From the NCBI GenBank assembly GCA_041395105.1, contig JAWLBB010000001.1, positions 744,001 through 808,000 on the forward strand: a DNA stretch of 64,000 nt, given 5' to 3'. Shown piece after piece: positions 1 through 7,462 of this stretch. Under the pieces are notes generated by a model. The model was not told where the DNA came from, searched no databases, and saw only the letters and a program-made list of their open reading frames with translations. Numbering within the stretch: position 1 is the stretch's first letter; every line of letters begins with the position of its first letter. Position numbers and translations under genes: made by a program. The stretch is from Opitutaceae bacterium (GTDB taxonomy: Bacteria; Verrucomicrobiota; Verrucomicrobiia; Opitutales; Opitutaceae).

Positions 1-1521
1 CTGGGTGGTCCGGGAACCGCCGATGATATTGACTCCGGCACACTCGTGGTCAGCGGTGATGATGACGAGGGTATCCTCGTTCCGCAGGGCGAAGCGGCGG
101 GCAACGTCGATGGCACGGTCGAATTCGATGGTGTCGAGGATCCAGCGCTCGGTATCCATGTTGTGGGCCTGTTTGTCGATCGAGGCGGCTTCGACCATGA
201 GAACGAAGCCATTCCTGTTCTTGGAAAGCACTTTCAGCGCAGCCCGGGTCATCTCGTCGAGCATCGGCTGGTCGGGGAAGCCGTAGTCCTGAACGACCGT
301 GCTGCCGCCGAGTCCATCTTCCACTCCCCGCTGTCCATTGATCTTGTCGAGTGCGACATTCATGTTCGAGTAGGCGAAGAGTCCGAGGAGCTTCTTGGTA
401 TTGCCGGGAATGGCCATCAGGTCGGACCGGTTGGCGGCGTATTTGAAACCGGCTGACTGGAAGTCACCCAAGAGGTCACGTGATTCATTCAGTTCCCCGG
501 TCGGCACTCCCCAGGCATTGGCGACATCCGTCGGGAGAACGTAGTCATTCGAATTGGAGCGGGCACTTCCGATCTCGCCCTTGGGGAGAAACCACTTCCG
601 GCCGCCGCCCATCAGCACGGACAGCCCGCTGATACCGCGCTCATCGAGATATTGATCGCAGATGCCGGTGCCGGCGCCCCGGTTTGAGGTATGGGAACCG
701 AAAGCGCCCGGGGTGGCGTCAAAGACGTCTGATGTGGTCACGATGCCGAGTGACGCCCCCCTGATTCTCTTCAGGTATTCACCGATGTTTTCCACACGGG
801 GATTGTCAAACGCATCGACGGTATCGTCGGGGAAGACGCCCTGCTGGTTGTTATTGGATTTGTTGCCGGTCGAATAGCAGGCGGCTCCGGGGGCGGAGTC
901 GGTCACGATCGAGTTGAGGGAATGGGTGTTGATCAGGGCCACCTGGGGGAACATGTCCATCGCGAGCTGGGCGTCGGCCTTGCCCTGGGTGACACCGTTC
1001 AGCATGATCCGGGCAGCAGTCCGATGGGCGATGCCCATGCCGTCTCCGATCATGAAGATGATGTTCTTGGCTTTTCCGCCTTTGCCCTGGAGTTCGACAA
1101 CCTCGAAGTTCCCGGTGCCCTTGCCGGTGGCGTTGTCGCTCTGCTTGGCAACCACGGTCAGCTTGTGGATGCCCGGCTTCTTGACCGAGGTGGCACGGAG
1201 TGAGGCGCTGACCGTATTGGTCGGAAGACCGGACGCTGTGGCAGGGGTCAGAGTCACCGGGCCGGAGACTTCCCTTCCGTCGAGGTAGAACCTGACGCTC
1301 TTGATGGTCTCGCCTTCATCCGGGGCGATGGTGGCCTGAAGGTCGAATCTCTGACCGGGCAGAAAACGGGAGGTGATGGGCTCGTCCGGGATCCCGTAGC
1401 TGAACAGGGCACTTGGTGGAGTCAGGCGGAGAACCTCGGGGGCTGCGTCCAGAACGGCGCACGGAACGACGAACGCGGCGGTAGCCGCGGCGATGAGCTG
1501 CAATGTGTTTTTTGTATTCAT
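1..1521 (-). CDS. Secreted alkaline phosphatase, C-terminus cut by window edge
   Basis: The minus-strand frame is open from the ATG at 1521 to base 1 (507 codons, no stop in the window). It begins with a signal peptide (MNTKNTLQLIAAATAAF...) followed by a beta-rich Ig-like stretch at about residues 25-130. The alkaline phosphatase fold starts near residue 150 with the metal-binding motif IFMIGDGMG. The motif VTDSAPGAACYSTG places the phosphorylated nucleophile at Ser209. Near the window edge TADHECAG carries the Asp/His metal ligands of the family. Known role of PF00245: periplasmic or extracellular phosphomonoester hydrolysis using two Zn and one Mg ion. The gene 41 nt upstream (1563-2249) is on the same strand and may be co-transcribed. 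The last part of the protein lies outside the window, so the true length is unknown. Confidence 0.9.
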   Translation of the reverse strand, partial: MNTKNTLQLIAAATAAFVVPCAVLDAAPEVLRLTPPSALFSYGIPDEPITSRFLPGQRFDLQATIAPDEGETIKSVRFYLDGREVSGPVTLTPATASGLPTNTVSASLRATSVKKPGIHKLTVVAKQSDNATGKGTGNFEVVELQGKGGKAKNIIFMIGDGMGIAHRTAARIMLNGVTQGKADAQLAMDMFPQVALINTHSLNSIVTDSAPGAACYSTGNKSNNNQQGVFPDDTVDAFDNPRVENIGEYLKRIRGASLGIVTTSDVFDATPGAFGSHTSNRGAGTGICDQYLDERGISGLSVLMGGGRKWFLPKGEIGSARSNSNDYVLPTDVANAWGVPTGELNESRDLLGDFQSAGFKYAANRSDLMAIPGNTKKLLGLFAYSNMNVALDKINGQRGVEDGLGGSTVVQDYGFPDQPMLDEMTRAALKVLSKNRNGFVLMVEAASIDKQAHNMDTERWILDTIEFDRAIDVARRFALRNEDTLVIITADHECAGVNIIGGSRTTQ

Positions 1522-1562
1522 AGGATAGGAATTGTGGCGAAAGTTGCGATACATGGGCTGAT

Positions 1563-2249
1563 TCAGCCGTCCGCGGATGCGCCGGGTTCCGAATTCAGCG
1601 GACTCATTCCGGGGGTACGGGCCGTATTGAGGGCGGGCTTTGGATCGAGGCGCAGTCGTGCGGCGGTGATACGGCCGTCCGGGTCCTCGTGGTTGCCCAG
1701 TTCAAGTGTGCCCGTCAGCAGGAGAAGCCCCGGCGTAAAGGGAACGGGTCCGGAGACCTCTGCCGGATCAAGGGTCACGGCGATCGTGGTGGCGGGCAGA
1801 TCCTCGGCGAATCCATACTCATGGGTGAAGAGGGAGAAGGCGAAAGGGGCCAGCAGCAGGCGGCCGGGTAGGGGTTGATCTTCCCGGACCATGAAACCCA
1901 GCATCCGCACCCGCTTTCCCTCGAGGGAGCGGGTCTTCTCGGTGAATTCGAGTCCGGTCGGCCCGATTGGCATTTCGAACAGCTCGCGGAACTGCAATTC
2001 GGTCACTCCCTCCGGCAGGGGAGGGAGCCGTGAGGTCTCTCCGGCCGCAACGTCCGCCGATGTGTAGTCGGCCGGCTCCGTGTAGACCCGACCGAGGGTC
2101 TCGGCTTCTTCGTGGAGGTGGGCATGCGCGTCCGAGTGATCAATCGTTGCTGCGTGCTCGCCGCTCGACAGGGCCGGCGAGGTCGCTCCGAGTAGAAGAA
2201 GCACGAGGACGTGATATGATCCGAAGCGCAGAGTTGGTTTTGTGGGCAT
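1563..2249 (-). CDS. Exported hypothetical protein with His-rich N-terminus (DUF3299-like)
   Basis: 228 aa. An N-terminal hydrophobic segment (residues about 12-29, VLVLLLLGATSPALSSG) looks like a signal peptide. A His/Glu-rich stretch, HSDAHAHLHEE, follows and could bind metal. The core (about 75-205) contains FRELFEMP, LEGKRVRMLGFMV and PGRLLLAPFAFSLFTHEYG, which resemble small exported DUF3299-type proteins: an OB-like beta fold usually annotated only as hypothetical lipoprotein. No Cys lipobox was seen here. It lies 41 nt upstream of the alkaline phosphatase on the same strand, so a shared transcript is plausible. The function is unknown, and the family assignment is from memory of the motif pattern only. 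Confidence 0.75.
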   Translation of the reverse strand: MPTKPTLRFGSYHVLVLLLLGATSPALSSGEHAATIDHSDAHAHLHEEAETLGRVYTEPADYTSADVAAGETSRLPPLPEGVTELQFRELFEMPIGPTGLEFTEKTRSLEGKRVRMLGFMVREDQPLPGRLLLAPFAFSLFTHEYGFAEDLPATTIAVTLDPAEVSGPVPFTPGLLLLTGTLELGNHEDPDGRITAARLRLDPKPALNTARTPGMSPLNSEPGASADG

Positions 2250-2693
2250 GCGGCAGTCTGGGATACCGGAGGATCTTCCCGGGGTTGAAGTCGCGTGTTG
2301 TTATCCATGCCCCTTCTGTATCGAAATGAACGATACAAATTGGGCCTGCCGTGTTTTACCACAGGATCAGTCGAACGCCTAATTACGTTTCGGTGTCAAT
2401 TGTGGCAACCGGATGACTCGTGTGACGAATCAGCGTCTGAGGCTGGATGGGTGCCGTGATTTGCGGCAGGAGGCTGGAAGGCGATTCGAAGCCCGAAGCA
2501 GTCTGGGTTGCCCATTGAGCCGAGGGGTTTGGACGAGCGGTACCTGCGGTTGTCAGGTTGTGGTCGGGCTAGCTGGACCGGGGGGGACTGGCCGGGGTCG
2601 GGGGTTCTGAATCCCAAGGTCTTGTCTCAGCCGTGCTCAGGGGAGGCACTGCACCTTCCGATCCGGCAAGGATCGGTCGCCGTCGGGCCCCTC

Positions 2694-3008
2694 TCAGTCG
2701 GCTGGGGAGGATTCACCTCCGATGGCGCATTCGATCCGGCGCCCTTCCCGGGAGGACCGGTAGATGGTGTCGATCAATTCCCGGGTATCGACGGTTGATT
2801 GGGGCGTGTTGCGGCACCGGTGGGAGCCCGAGCGCGCGGCATTCATCCAGTCTCGAATGGCTCTGCAGGCACGGGAACCGTGGTACCCGGGCATTGTGTC
2901 TGCGGGAAGATCAAACGTCTCGTCCATCGCACTCCATTGAGGCTGCGGTCCGTGAATCTCCAGCTCCTGCAGTCCCGGATGTGCTTTCCCGCCGGCCGTG
3001 CGGGTCAT
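2694..3008 (-). pseudogene. C-terminal remnant of a Gfo/Idh/MocA-family dehydrogenase
   Basis: This 104-codon open frame ends in STVDTRELIDTIYRSSREG followed by RRIEC. That is the typical C-terminal helix of Gfo/Idh/MocA sugar dehydrogenases (usual form: LELIDAIYRSAREGRxVxL). The preceding ELEIHGPQ and RAIRDWMNAARSG also fit the end of the substrate-binding domain. No Rossmann domain lies upstream, because the AraC gene begins within 20 nt. I therefore read it as a gene truncated at its 5' end, not as an independent small protein. The alternative is a short lineage-specific protein. The rest of 2250-2693 shows no convincing coding sequence on either strand. Confidence 0.5.
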
Positions 3009-3026
3009 GGCCGTCCATCCGAAGCG

Positions 3027-3830
3027 TCAACCCGGTCCGAACCGGGTCGGACCCTGTCGGCGGATGGCGGTGGGCGAATGCCGGGTCATTGCCCGGATGG
3101 TCCGGTTGAAGCTGTGGGAATCGCCCAACCCGGAAGCCGTCGCGATCGTCCGAAGGGAGAGGTCGGTATTTCTGAGCAGGTGAATGGCGCGCTCGGAGCG
3201 TCGCCTCCGGATTGCGGTGATGATGTTGTGCCCGAGGTGCCGGTGGAAAAGCCGGTTCAGCTGATTCTGGGAGAGTCCGACCTCACGGGCGAGATCCGGG
3301 ATCCGGATGGGATCGGACAGATGGCTCTCGATCCAGGCGAGGGCCTTCGCCACCGCCGGAGGCAGAAACGGGGTGTCGCCCGGCGCGGCCTGCACGGTGT
3401 CGGCCAGGTCCCAGAGGAGGTCCCAAACGCGGATGGCCGCATGCTCCGGCGATGCGCCCCTTAGCCTGACGGCCTCGAGGAATTTCCCCTGGAACCCGGG
3501 TGGCACCCTCCCGGGGCTGAAGTAAAGGGGGAGGACACACAGTCGGGTATCCGCGGTGGGAAGCACAAAATGGGCAAACTGATGGGTCGACGGGCCGGCG
3601 TAGCGATAATGGAGCTCCATGTCTGGCGGAAGCAGGGTGACGGATCCGGGTTGTATGGAAAAATGCTGACGGTCTGCCCGCAATTCGGCCGCGTAGGTGT
3701 AGTAGTGCAGGCACCAGATGCCCGGGAGCCGGTAGGTCTCAATCGGCCGGGTGCCGTGGTGGGCCGTCCCGATCTGGAGGAGGGTCGGTTTTTCCCAGAG
3801 AGGGATCAGACATTGATTGGCTCGGGCCAT
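3027..3830 (-). CDS. AraC-family transcriptional regulator
   Basis: 267 aa. Residues about 20-130 form a cupin-like sensing domain (IQPGSVTLLPPDMELHYRY). Residues about 165-262 carry the two helix-turn-helix motifs of the AraC/XylS DNA-binding domain: RIPDLAREVGLSQNQLNRLF and SLRTIATASGLGDSHSFNRT. Proteins of this layout usually sense a sugar-derived ligand and activate neighbouring genes. It is divergent from the PhyH-type dioxygenase at 3901, with only 70 nt between them that must hold both promoters. That makes the dioxygenase the most likely target, by inference. The 3' end abuts the dehydrogenase remnant at 2694-3008. Confidence 0.92.
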   Translation of the reverse strand: MARANQCLIPLWEKPTLLQIGTAHHGTRPIETYRLPGIWCLHYYTYAAELRADRQHFSIQPGSVTLLPPDMELHYRYAGPSTHQFAHFVLPTADTRLCVLPLYFSPGRVPPGFQGKFLEAVRLRGASPEHAAIRVWDLLWDLADTVQAAPGDTPFLPPAVAKALAWIESHLSDPIRIPDLAREVGLSQNQLNRLFHRHLGHNIITAIRRRRSERAIHLLRNTDLSLRTIATASGLGDSHSFNRTIRAMTRHSPTAIRRQGPTRFGPG

Positions 3831-3865
3831 GGTGAAAAATGATCAATAATGAGGAATTCCTCCCA

Positions 3866-3894
3866 TTGGCAATGCAACCTTACTGTGGTAAGAT
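3866..3894 (+). promoter_or_regulatory. Sigma70-like promoter of the PhyH gene, near-leaderless
   Basis: TTGGCA (3866-3871), a 17-nt spacer, then TAAGAT (3889-3894). The ATG at 3901 begins six bases after the -10 box, so the predicted transcription start falls on or beside the start codon. No Shine-Dalgarno sequence lies between. The site is also in the control region shared with the divergent AraC gene. Confidence 0.5.
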
Positions 3895-3900
3895 CGTGTT

Positions 3901-4890
3901 ATGTTGCTCAGTAACGGAACTTTTGCCCCGGAACAGGTCGATTTCTTTCACCGCGAGGGTTACTTCATCGCCGACAACGTTTTTGATCCGTCGGACCTCG
4001 AGCCCCTGCGCCGGGATCTGGACGCGGCGATCGACCAGAAGATCGAGGAACTCCGGAGAGACGGCAAACTGACGGATGTCCATGCCGGACTTCCGCTCGA
4101 ACAGCGGCTGACCCGGGTCTATCGCGACGACGCGGCCAATGGTGAAGCCGTCATGCGGCATCTTGAAGGTCAGGGCGGGGGAGGATTCAAGGGGCGTTCC
4201 ATGTACGACCTGATCACCCATCCCAAGCTGCTCCGGGCGGTGGCGGGCCTGGTCGGTCCGGAAATCGTGGCCTCGTCGGTCTACCGGATCCGTCCGAAGG
4301 TCCCGGGGGTGGGCCGGGGCATCGTGCCCTGGCACCAGGATTCCGGCTATTTCTCCCCGACCTGCGACCGGCATCTTATCCTGACCTGCTGGATCCCGCT
4401 GGTGGACGCGACGGTTGAGAACGGCTGCATGGAGATTCTGCCCCGGGCCCACAAGGAAGGTATCATCGAGCATCATTCGGGCGGGAATGCCGGGTTCCTC
4501 GTGATCAAGGACGAGGATCTGCCGCAGGGCCGGCCGGAGAAGGTCGTCGCGGAAACGCCGAAGGGCGGCGTGGTCTTCATGACCAACATGACGCCGCATT
4601 GCTCGACTCCCAATTTTTCGGATACAATCCGCTGGAGTGTCGATCTGCGGTTCCAGTCGGCCGAGGCGCCGAACAACGCCACCCTCTGGCCGGGCGAGGA
4701 TGCCGGACAGGCCGAGGAGAACATCCGCATCGCCTGCTACCCGCCGGAGGCGGATTTCGTTGTCCGGAGCGAGGAGAACCCGGAGGCCGTGACCGATTTC
4801 GAGCACTACGTGGAGCGCCGGGCCCACTTCGAGTCGATCGAAGGACGGAAGGGTCCGCGAAAGTGGACCCCGGTCGCGAGCGGCGATTGA
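3901..4890 (+). CDS. Phytanoyl-CoA dioxygenase (PhyH) family oxygenase
   Basis: 329 aa, a usual length for the family. The N-terminus (QVDFFHREGYFIADNVF) is the standard PhyH opening and supports the start at 3901. The 2-His-1-carboxylate Fe(II) site is visible as WHQD (His145, Asp147) and the distal His233 in TPHCSTPNFSD. Arg244 is the candidate 2-oxoglutarate-binding residue. Known for the family: Fe(II)/2-oxoglutarate-dependent hydroxylation of small molecules. Bacterial members of this layout often lie in catabolic clusters and their substrates are rarely known. No signal peptide is present, so it is cytoplasmic. The divergent AraC regulator probably controls it. The substrate cannot be read from the sequence. 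Confidence 0.88.
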   Translation: MLLSNGTFAPEQVDFFHREGYFIADNVFDPSDLEPLRRDLDAAIDQKIEELRRDGKLTDVHAGLPLEQRLTRVYRDDAANGEAVMRHLEGQGGGGFKGRSMYDLITHPKLLRAVAGLVGPEIVASSVYRIRPKVPGVGRGIVPWHQDSGYFSPTCDRHLILTCWIPLVDATVENGCMEILPRAHKEGIIEHHSGGNAGFLVIKDEDLPQGRPEKVVAETPKGGVVFMTNMTPHCSTPNFSDTIRWSVDLRFQSAEAPNNATLWPGEDAGQAEENIRIACYPPEADFVVRSEENPEAVTDFEHYVERRAHFESIEGRKGPRKWTPVASGD

Positions 4891-4924
4891 TGCGGGAGCG
4901 GTGCGCCCGGCGCCATTACCGGCC

Positions 4925-5026
4925 TTGCAGGCCCAAGGATGGGTTCTTTGCAGGCGCGCCCGGCGGTCACGCCCTGCCTGGGAGGCCTGATGGACAGGGA
5001 CGGACCGCCGGGCCGTCCTCTGAAGC
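4925..5026. repeat. 102-bp direct repeat, copy 1
   Basis: This copy matches 5166-5267 over 102 bp with two substitutions (near 4935 and at 5020). It lies between the end of the PhyH gene and the convergent ComEC gene. It is GC-rich and contains several short inverted motifs. No transposase gene is linked. It resembles a dispersed non-coding intergenic repeat. Confidence 0.85.
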
Positions 5027-5039
5027 CAACTGGTGTAGT

Positions 5040-5059
5040 CGCCCCAGTCTCTTGGGGCG
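5040..5059. repeat. Hairpin element CGCCCCA-GTCTCT-TGGGGCG, copy 1
   Basis: A perfect 7-bp stem with loop GTCTCT. The same hairpin, with one stem change that keeps pairing as a G-U wobble in RNA, recurs at 26560-26579 after the GH39 gene. It lies between the two 102-bp direct repeats. Confidence 0.6.
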
Positions 5060-5165
5060 TGTCGACGTGGATTTGCGGGAAGAGACTGGTTCGACCGAGT
5101 CACCACAGGTGTCGCGGCTCTATAACTTGGAATTCCTTCGGGACGCGGTTGGACTGGCGCCAGAT

Positions 5166-5267
5166 TTGCAGGCCCAGGGATGGGTTCTTTGCAGGCGCGC
5201 CCGGCGGTCACGCCCTGCCTGGGAGGCCTGATGGACAGGGACGGACCGCCGGGCCGTCCTCCGAAGC
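5166..5267. repeat. 102-bp direct repeat, copy 2
   Basis: Second copy of the 4925-5026 repeat, 241 bp downstream in the same orientation. The block 4891-5381 (491 nt) contains these repeats, the 5040 hairpin and the tandem hairpins at 5307-5377. I see no gene in it. Confidence 0.85.
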
Positions 5268-5306
5268 ATCGGGGGTGGTACCTATCGGGTGACGGAACCG
5301 GAGGAG

Positions 5307-5377
5307 TCAAACCAACCGTAGTGGGCTACGTATGGTTTGAGACGCCAAAACAAGCCGTAGCATGCTACGTATTGTTT
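5307..5377. terminator. Tandem hairpins between convergent genes (probable bidirectional terminator)
   Basis: There are two consecutive stem-loops, 5307-5340 and 5348-5377. Each has a CGTAG...CTACG core and A/T-rich outer arms (TCAAACCA/TGGTTTGA and AAACAA/TTGTTT). The second ends 5 nt before the stop of the minus-strand ComEC gene. The position between convergent genes fits a shared terminator. The near-duplicate architecture suggests the second hairpin arose by duplication. Confidence 0.6.
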
Positions 5378-5381
5378 CGGG

Positions 5382-7409
5382 TCAGGCCTTGCCCTGGCGG
5401 ATCCTCTCCTTCCTGGCCTCGCGGTCTTCCTCGAGACGGGCGCGTTCGGAGACAATCTGCTTTTCGATCAGCTCGACTTCCTCCCATTTGCGGGCGGACT
5501 GGGCCTGGACGAGGGTGGATTTCAGGAAGATCTCACGTTCGGCGATCTTGCCCTTGTAGATGGTGTCGACCTCGGCGAGGCGTTTTTTCATCTCCTCGGT
5601 CATCGGCTTGGAATCCCCGTCGTCGGAGGCGTTGAGGCGTTCCATGGCAAGTTCGTAAGCGCTCTTCATGAAAGTGGATTCTTGGGATCTTCCGCCAAAG
5701 GTCACCCCAAATATGAGGAAGAGTCCGAGGGCGAGAAATGGGGTGAAAAAGCCGCCGGGCAGGCGTTTCCATCCCCAGGCATAGCCAAAGAGGAGGAGGG
5801 TGATGAGAAGTAGCAGCATGGAGGCTCCCAGCCCGTCGAGGCGGAGGGCGGCGGGCCAGAACATGCCGGGCAGGAGGATACCGACCCGGATGAGCCCCTC
5901 CATGGCCCAGAGGGCCACGAGGGCGGCGTGATTGAAAAGCACGCTGAGAACGGAGAGTCCGATCATCCCCGCGAGCATGGAGGCGCAGCCCGCCACGATG
6001 GTGAGTGAGGCCCCCGGAACGAGGATGACGTTGCCGATGACGGCTCCCGGTGACCAGATGTTGAAGGCGGCGATGGCGACCGGAGTGGAGACGAGAGTGG
6101 CGGCCAGACTGACCGCAAGCGCGGAGAGGCTTCCCCGGCCAATCCAGGTCAGAAACCGCGTCCAGCGGGTCTGCTCGTCCGGGAGTCGCATGGCGAAGGG
6201 TTTCCAGGATGCGGTCCACCGGCGACCCAGGGGCACGCCGAGCAGGAGGATGCTCAGGACAACCCCGTAGGACAGCTGAAAACTGGTGGCGAAAAGCTGG
6301 TGCGGATCGACCAGCAGAATGACGAGGGCGGAGACCGCGAGCGCCGAGATCAGGTTGCCCGGGCGCTCGAAGACCCGGGCGGCCCAGACAAAGAAAGCCA
6401 TGGCGAAGGCTCGGACGGCCGAGGGGCTTCCGCCCGTGGCGTCGACGAAGATGAAGAGAATGGCCAGGCCGAGGGCCGCGCCGATCCGTGGGGGAATCCG
6501 CAGGAAGCCGAAGAGGCTGTAGAGGGTGATGGCGATGACGCCGATATGGAGTCCGCTGATCGCGAAGAGATGAAGGGTGCCGCTGTGCAGGAAGAGTTCG
6601 CGCTGGTTTTCGGAAAGCTCCGACTTGCGGCCGAGGAGCATGGCGACGTAGACGCCGGCCAGGGGGTGGGAATCGGGCAGACCTTGCCTCAGAACTGACT
6701 CGAGATGCCCGGCAACGCGGGTGGTCATTCTGCGGAAGGCTCCCGGTTCAGCCACGAGGGTGGTGGCCTCCACCCGGTTGAACTCGAAGTAGACGCCGGC
6801 ATCCCGCAGGTATTGGCCGAAGCCATCATCCGGATCCGGATCGAGGGCATGAATGAGACCACGTCCCTCGAGAACCTGTCCCCGAGCCACCCCGGGCATC
6901 CCGGGGGCTGATCGGAACCGAAAAGCGATGCGTTGTCCCTCCAACTCGGCGAGGTGGGGTGCGGTTTCGCGAATCCGCGCGAGGCCGGAGAGCGGGGACG
7001 AACCGTCCGGGCGGGCGAAGAGCCGGTCGATCTTCAGGGTTGCGGTCATTTCGCGCTCCGGGAGCTCGGTCCAGCGCGCGGGGTGGGCATCGCGGATCGA
7101 GAAGGCAACCAGCCCGATGAGGAAGGCGGCGGCGGGGAGGGCCGTGGACCAGAGGCGGGTGATCGCGTGGGTTTGCGAGCCTGATGTCATCAATGCCACC
7201 ACCGCGATCGCGAGTGCGGCAGGGAGCAGCCCCATCGTGGCAGTTTCGGGAAAGAGCCGGGCGAGGACGATCCCGGCGGTGATGGGCAGGAGGAGCCAGA
7301 GGATCGGCGCCCGGTCTCGATCGTCGCGGATCATGGTTCGACTCGAAGAAGCGTCGGTCGGAACTGGTTTTGAACGGTGATCATGTGCAGGTCTGAATCC
7401 GATTTCCAC
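5382..7409 (-). CDS. ComEC/Rec2-like competence membrane channel with C-terminal coiled-coil tail
   Basis: 675 aa. Residues about 35-105 hold the first membrane segments and about 115-220 an OB-like extracytoplasmic domain. The ComEC core follows, with the family hallmark HSGTLHLFAISGLHIG at 275-290 and about ten further hydrophobic helices to about 575. ComEC moves single-stranded DNA across the inner membrane during natural transformation. The metallo-beta-lactamase-like domain found at the C-terminus of many ComEC proteins is absent. Instead residues 581-675, beginning MKSAYELAMERL, form a charged, predicted coiled coil that resembles small stand-alone proteins of this phylum. The reading frame is continuous across the junction. 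Met26 (ATG at 7334, MIRDDRDRAP) is an alternative start. The gene is divergent from rarA. Confidence 0.85.
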   Translation of the reverse strand: MEIGFRPAHDHRSKPVPTDASSSRTMIRDDRDRAPILWLLLPITAGIVLARLFPETATMGLLPAALAIAVVALMTSGSQTHAITRLWSTALPAAAFLIGLVAFSIRDAHPARWTELPEREMTATLKIDRLFARPDGSSPLSGLARIRETAPHLAELEGQRIAFRFRSAPGMPGVARGQVLEGRGLIHALDPDPDDGFGQYLRDAGVYFEFNRVEATTLVAEPGAFRRMTTRVAGHLESVLRQGLPDSHPLAGVYVAMLLGRKSELSENQRELFLHSGTLHLFAISGLHIGVIAITLYSLFGFLRIPPRIGAALGLAILFIFVDATGGSPSAVRAFAMAFFVWAARVFERPGNLISALAVSALVILLVDPHQLFATSFQLSYGVVLSILLLGVPLGRRWTASWKPFAMRLPDEQTRWTRFLTWIGRGSLSALAVSLAATLVSTPVAIAAFNIWSPGAVIGNVILVPGASLTIVAGCASMLAGMIGLSVLSVLFNHAALVALWAMEGLIRVGILLPGMFWPAALRLDGLGASMLLLLITLLLFGYAWGWKRLPGGFFTPFLALGLFLIFGVTFGGRSQESTFMKSAYELAMERLNASDDGDSKPMTEEMKKRLAEVDTIYKGKIAEREIFLKSTLVQAQSARKWEEVELIEKQIVSERARLEEDREARKERIRQGKA

Positions 7410-7462
7410 CGTTCGATTCCGAGGGGTGTGATTTTTCGCTCCCTTCGGGCGGAAGATGGGGT

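Noticed and set aside
2396..2617. Small frames on both strands upstream of the exported protein gene
   Set aside because: No ribosome-binding site, no recognisable motifs, and biased Arg/Pro/Ser content of the kind seen in non-coding GC-rich DNA.
4925..5267. Possible CRISPR-type array
   Set aside because: There are only two long, GC-rich copies with one 139-bp spacer and no cas genes.
3880..5310. 476-codon minus-strand frame covering the PhyH gene and the repeats
   Set aside because: It spans the antisense of PhyH plus the duplicated 102-bp repeat. The repeated peptide is only the translation of that repeat.
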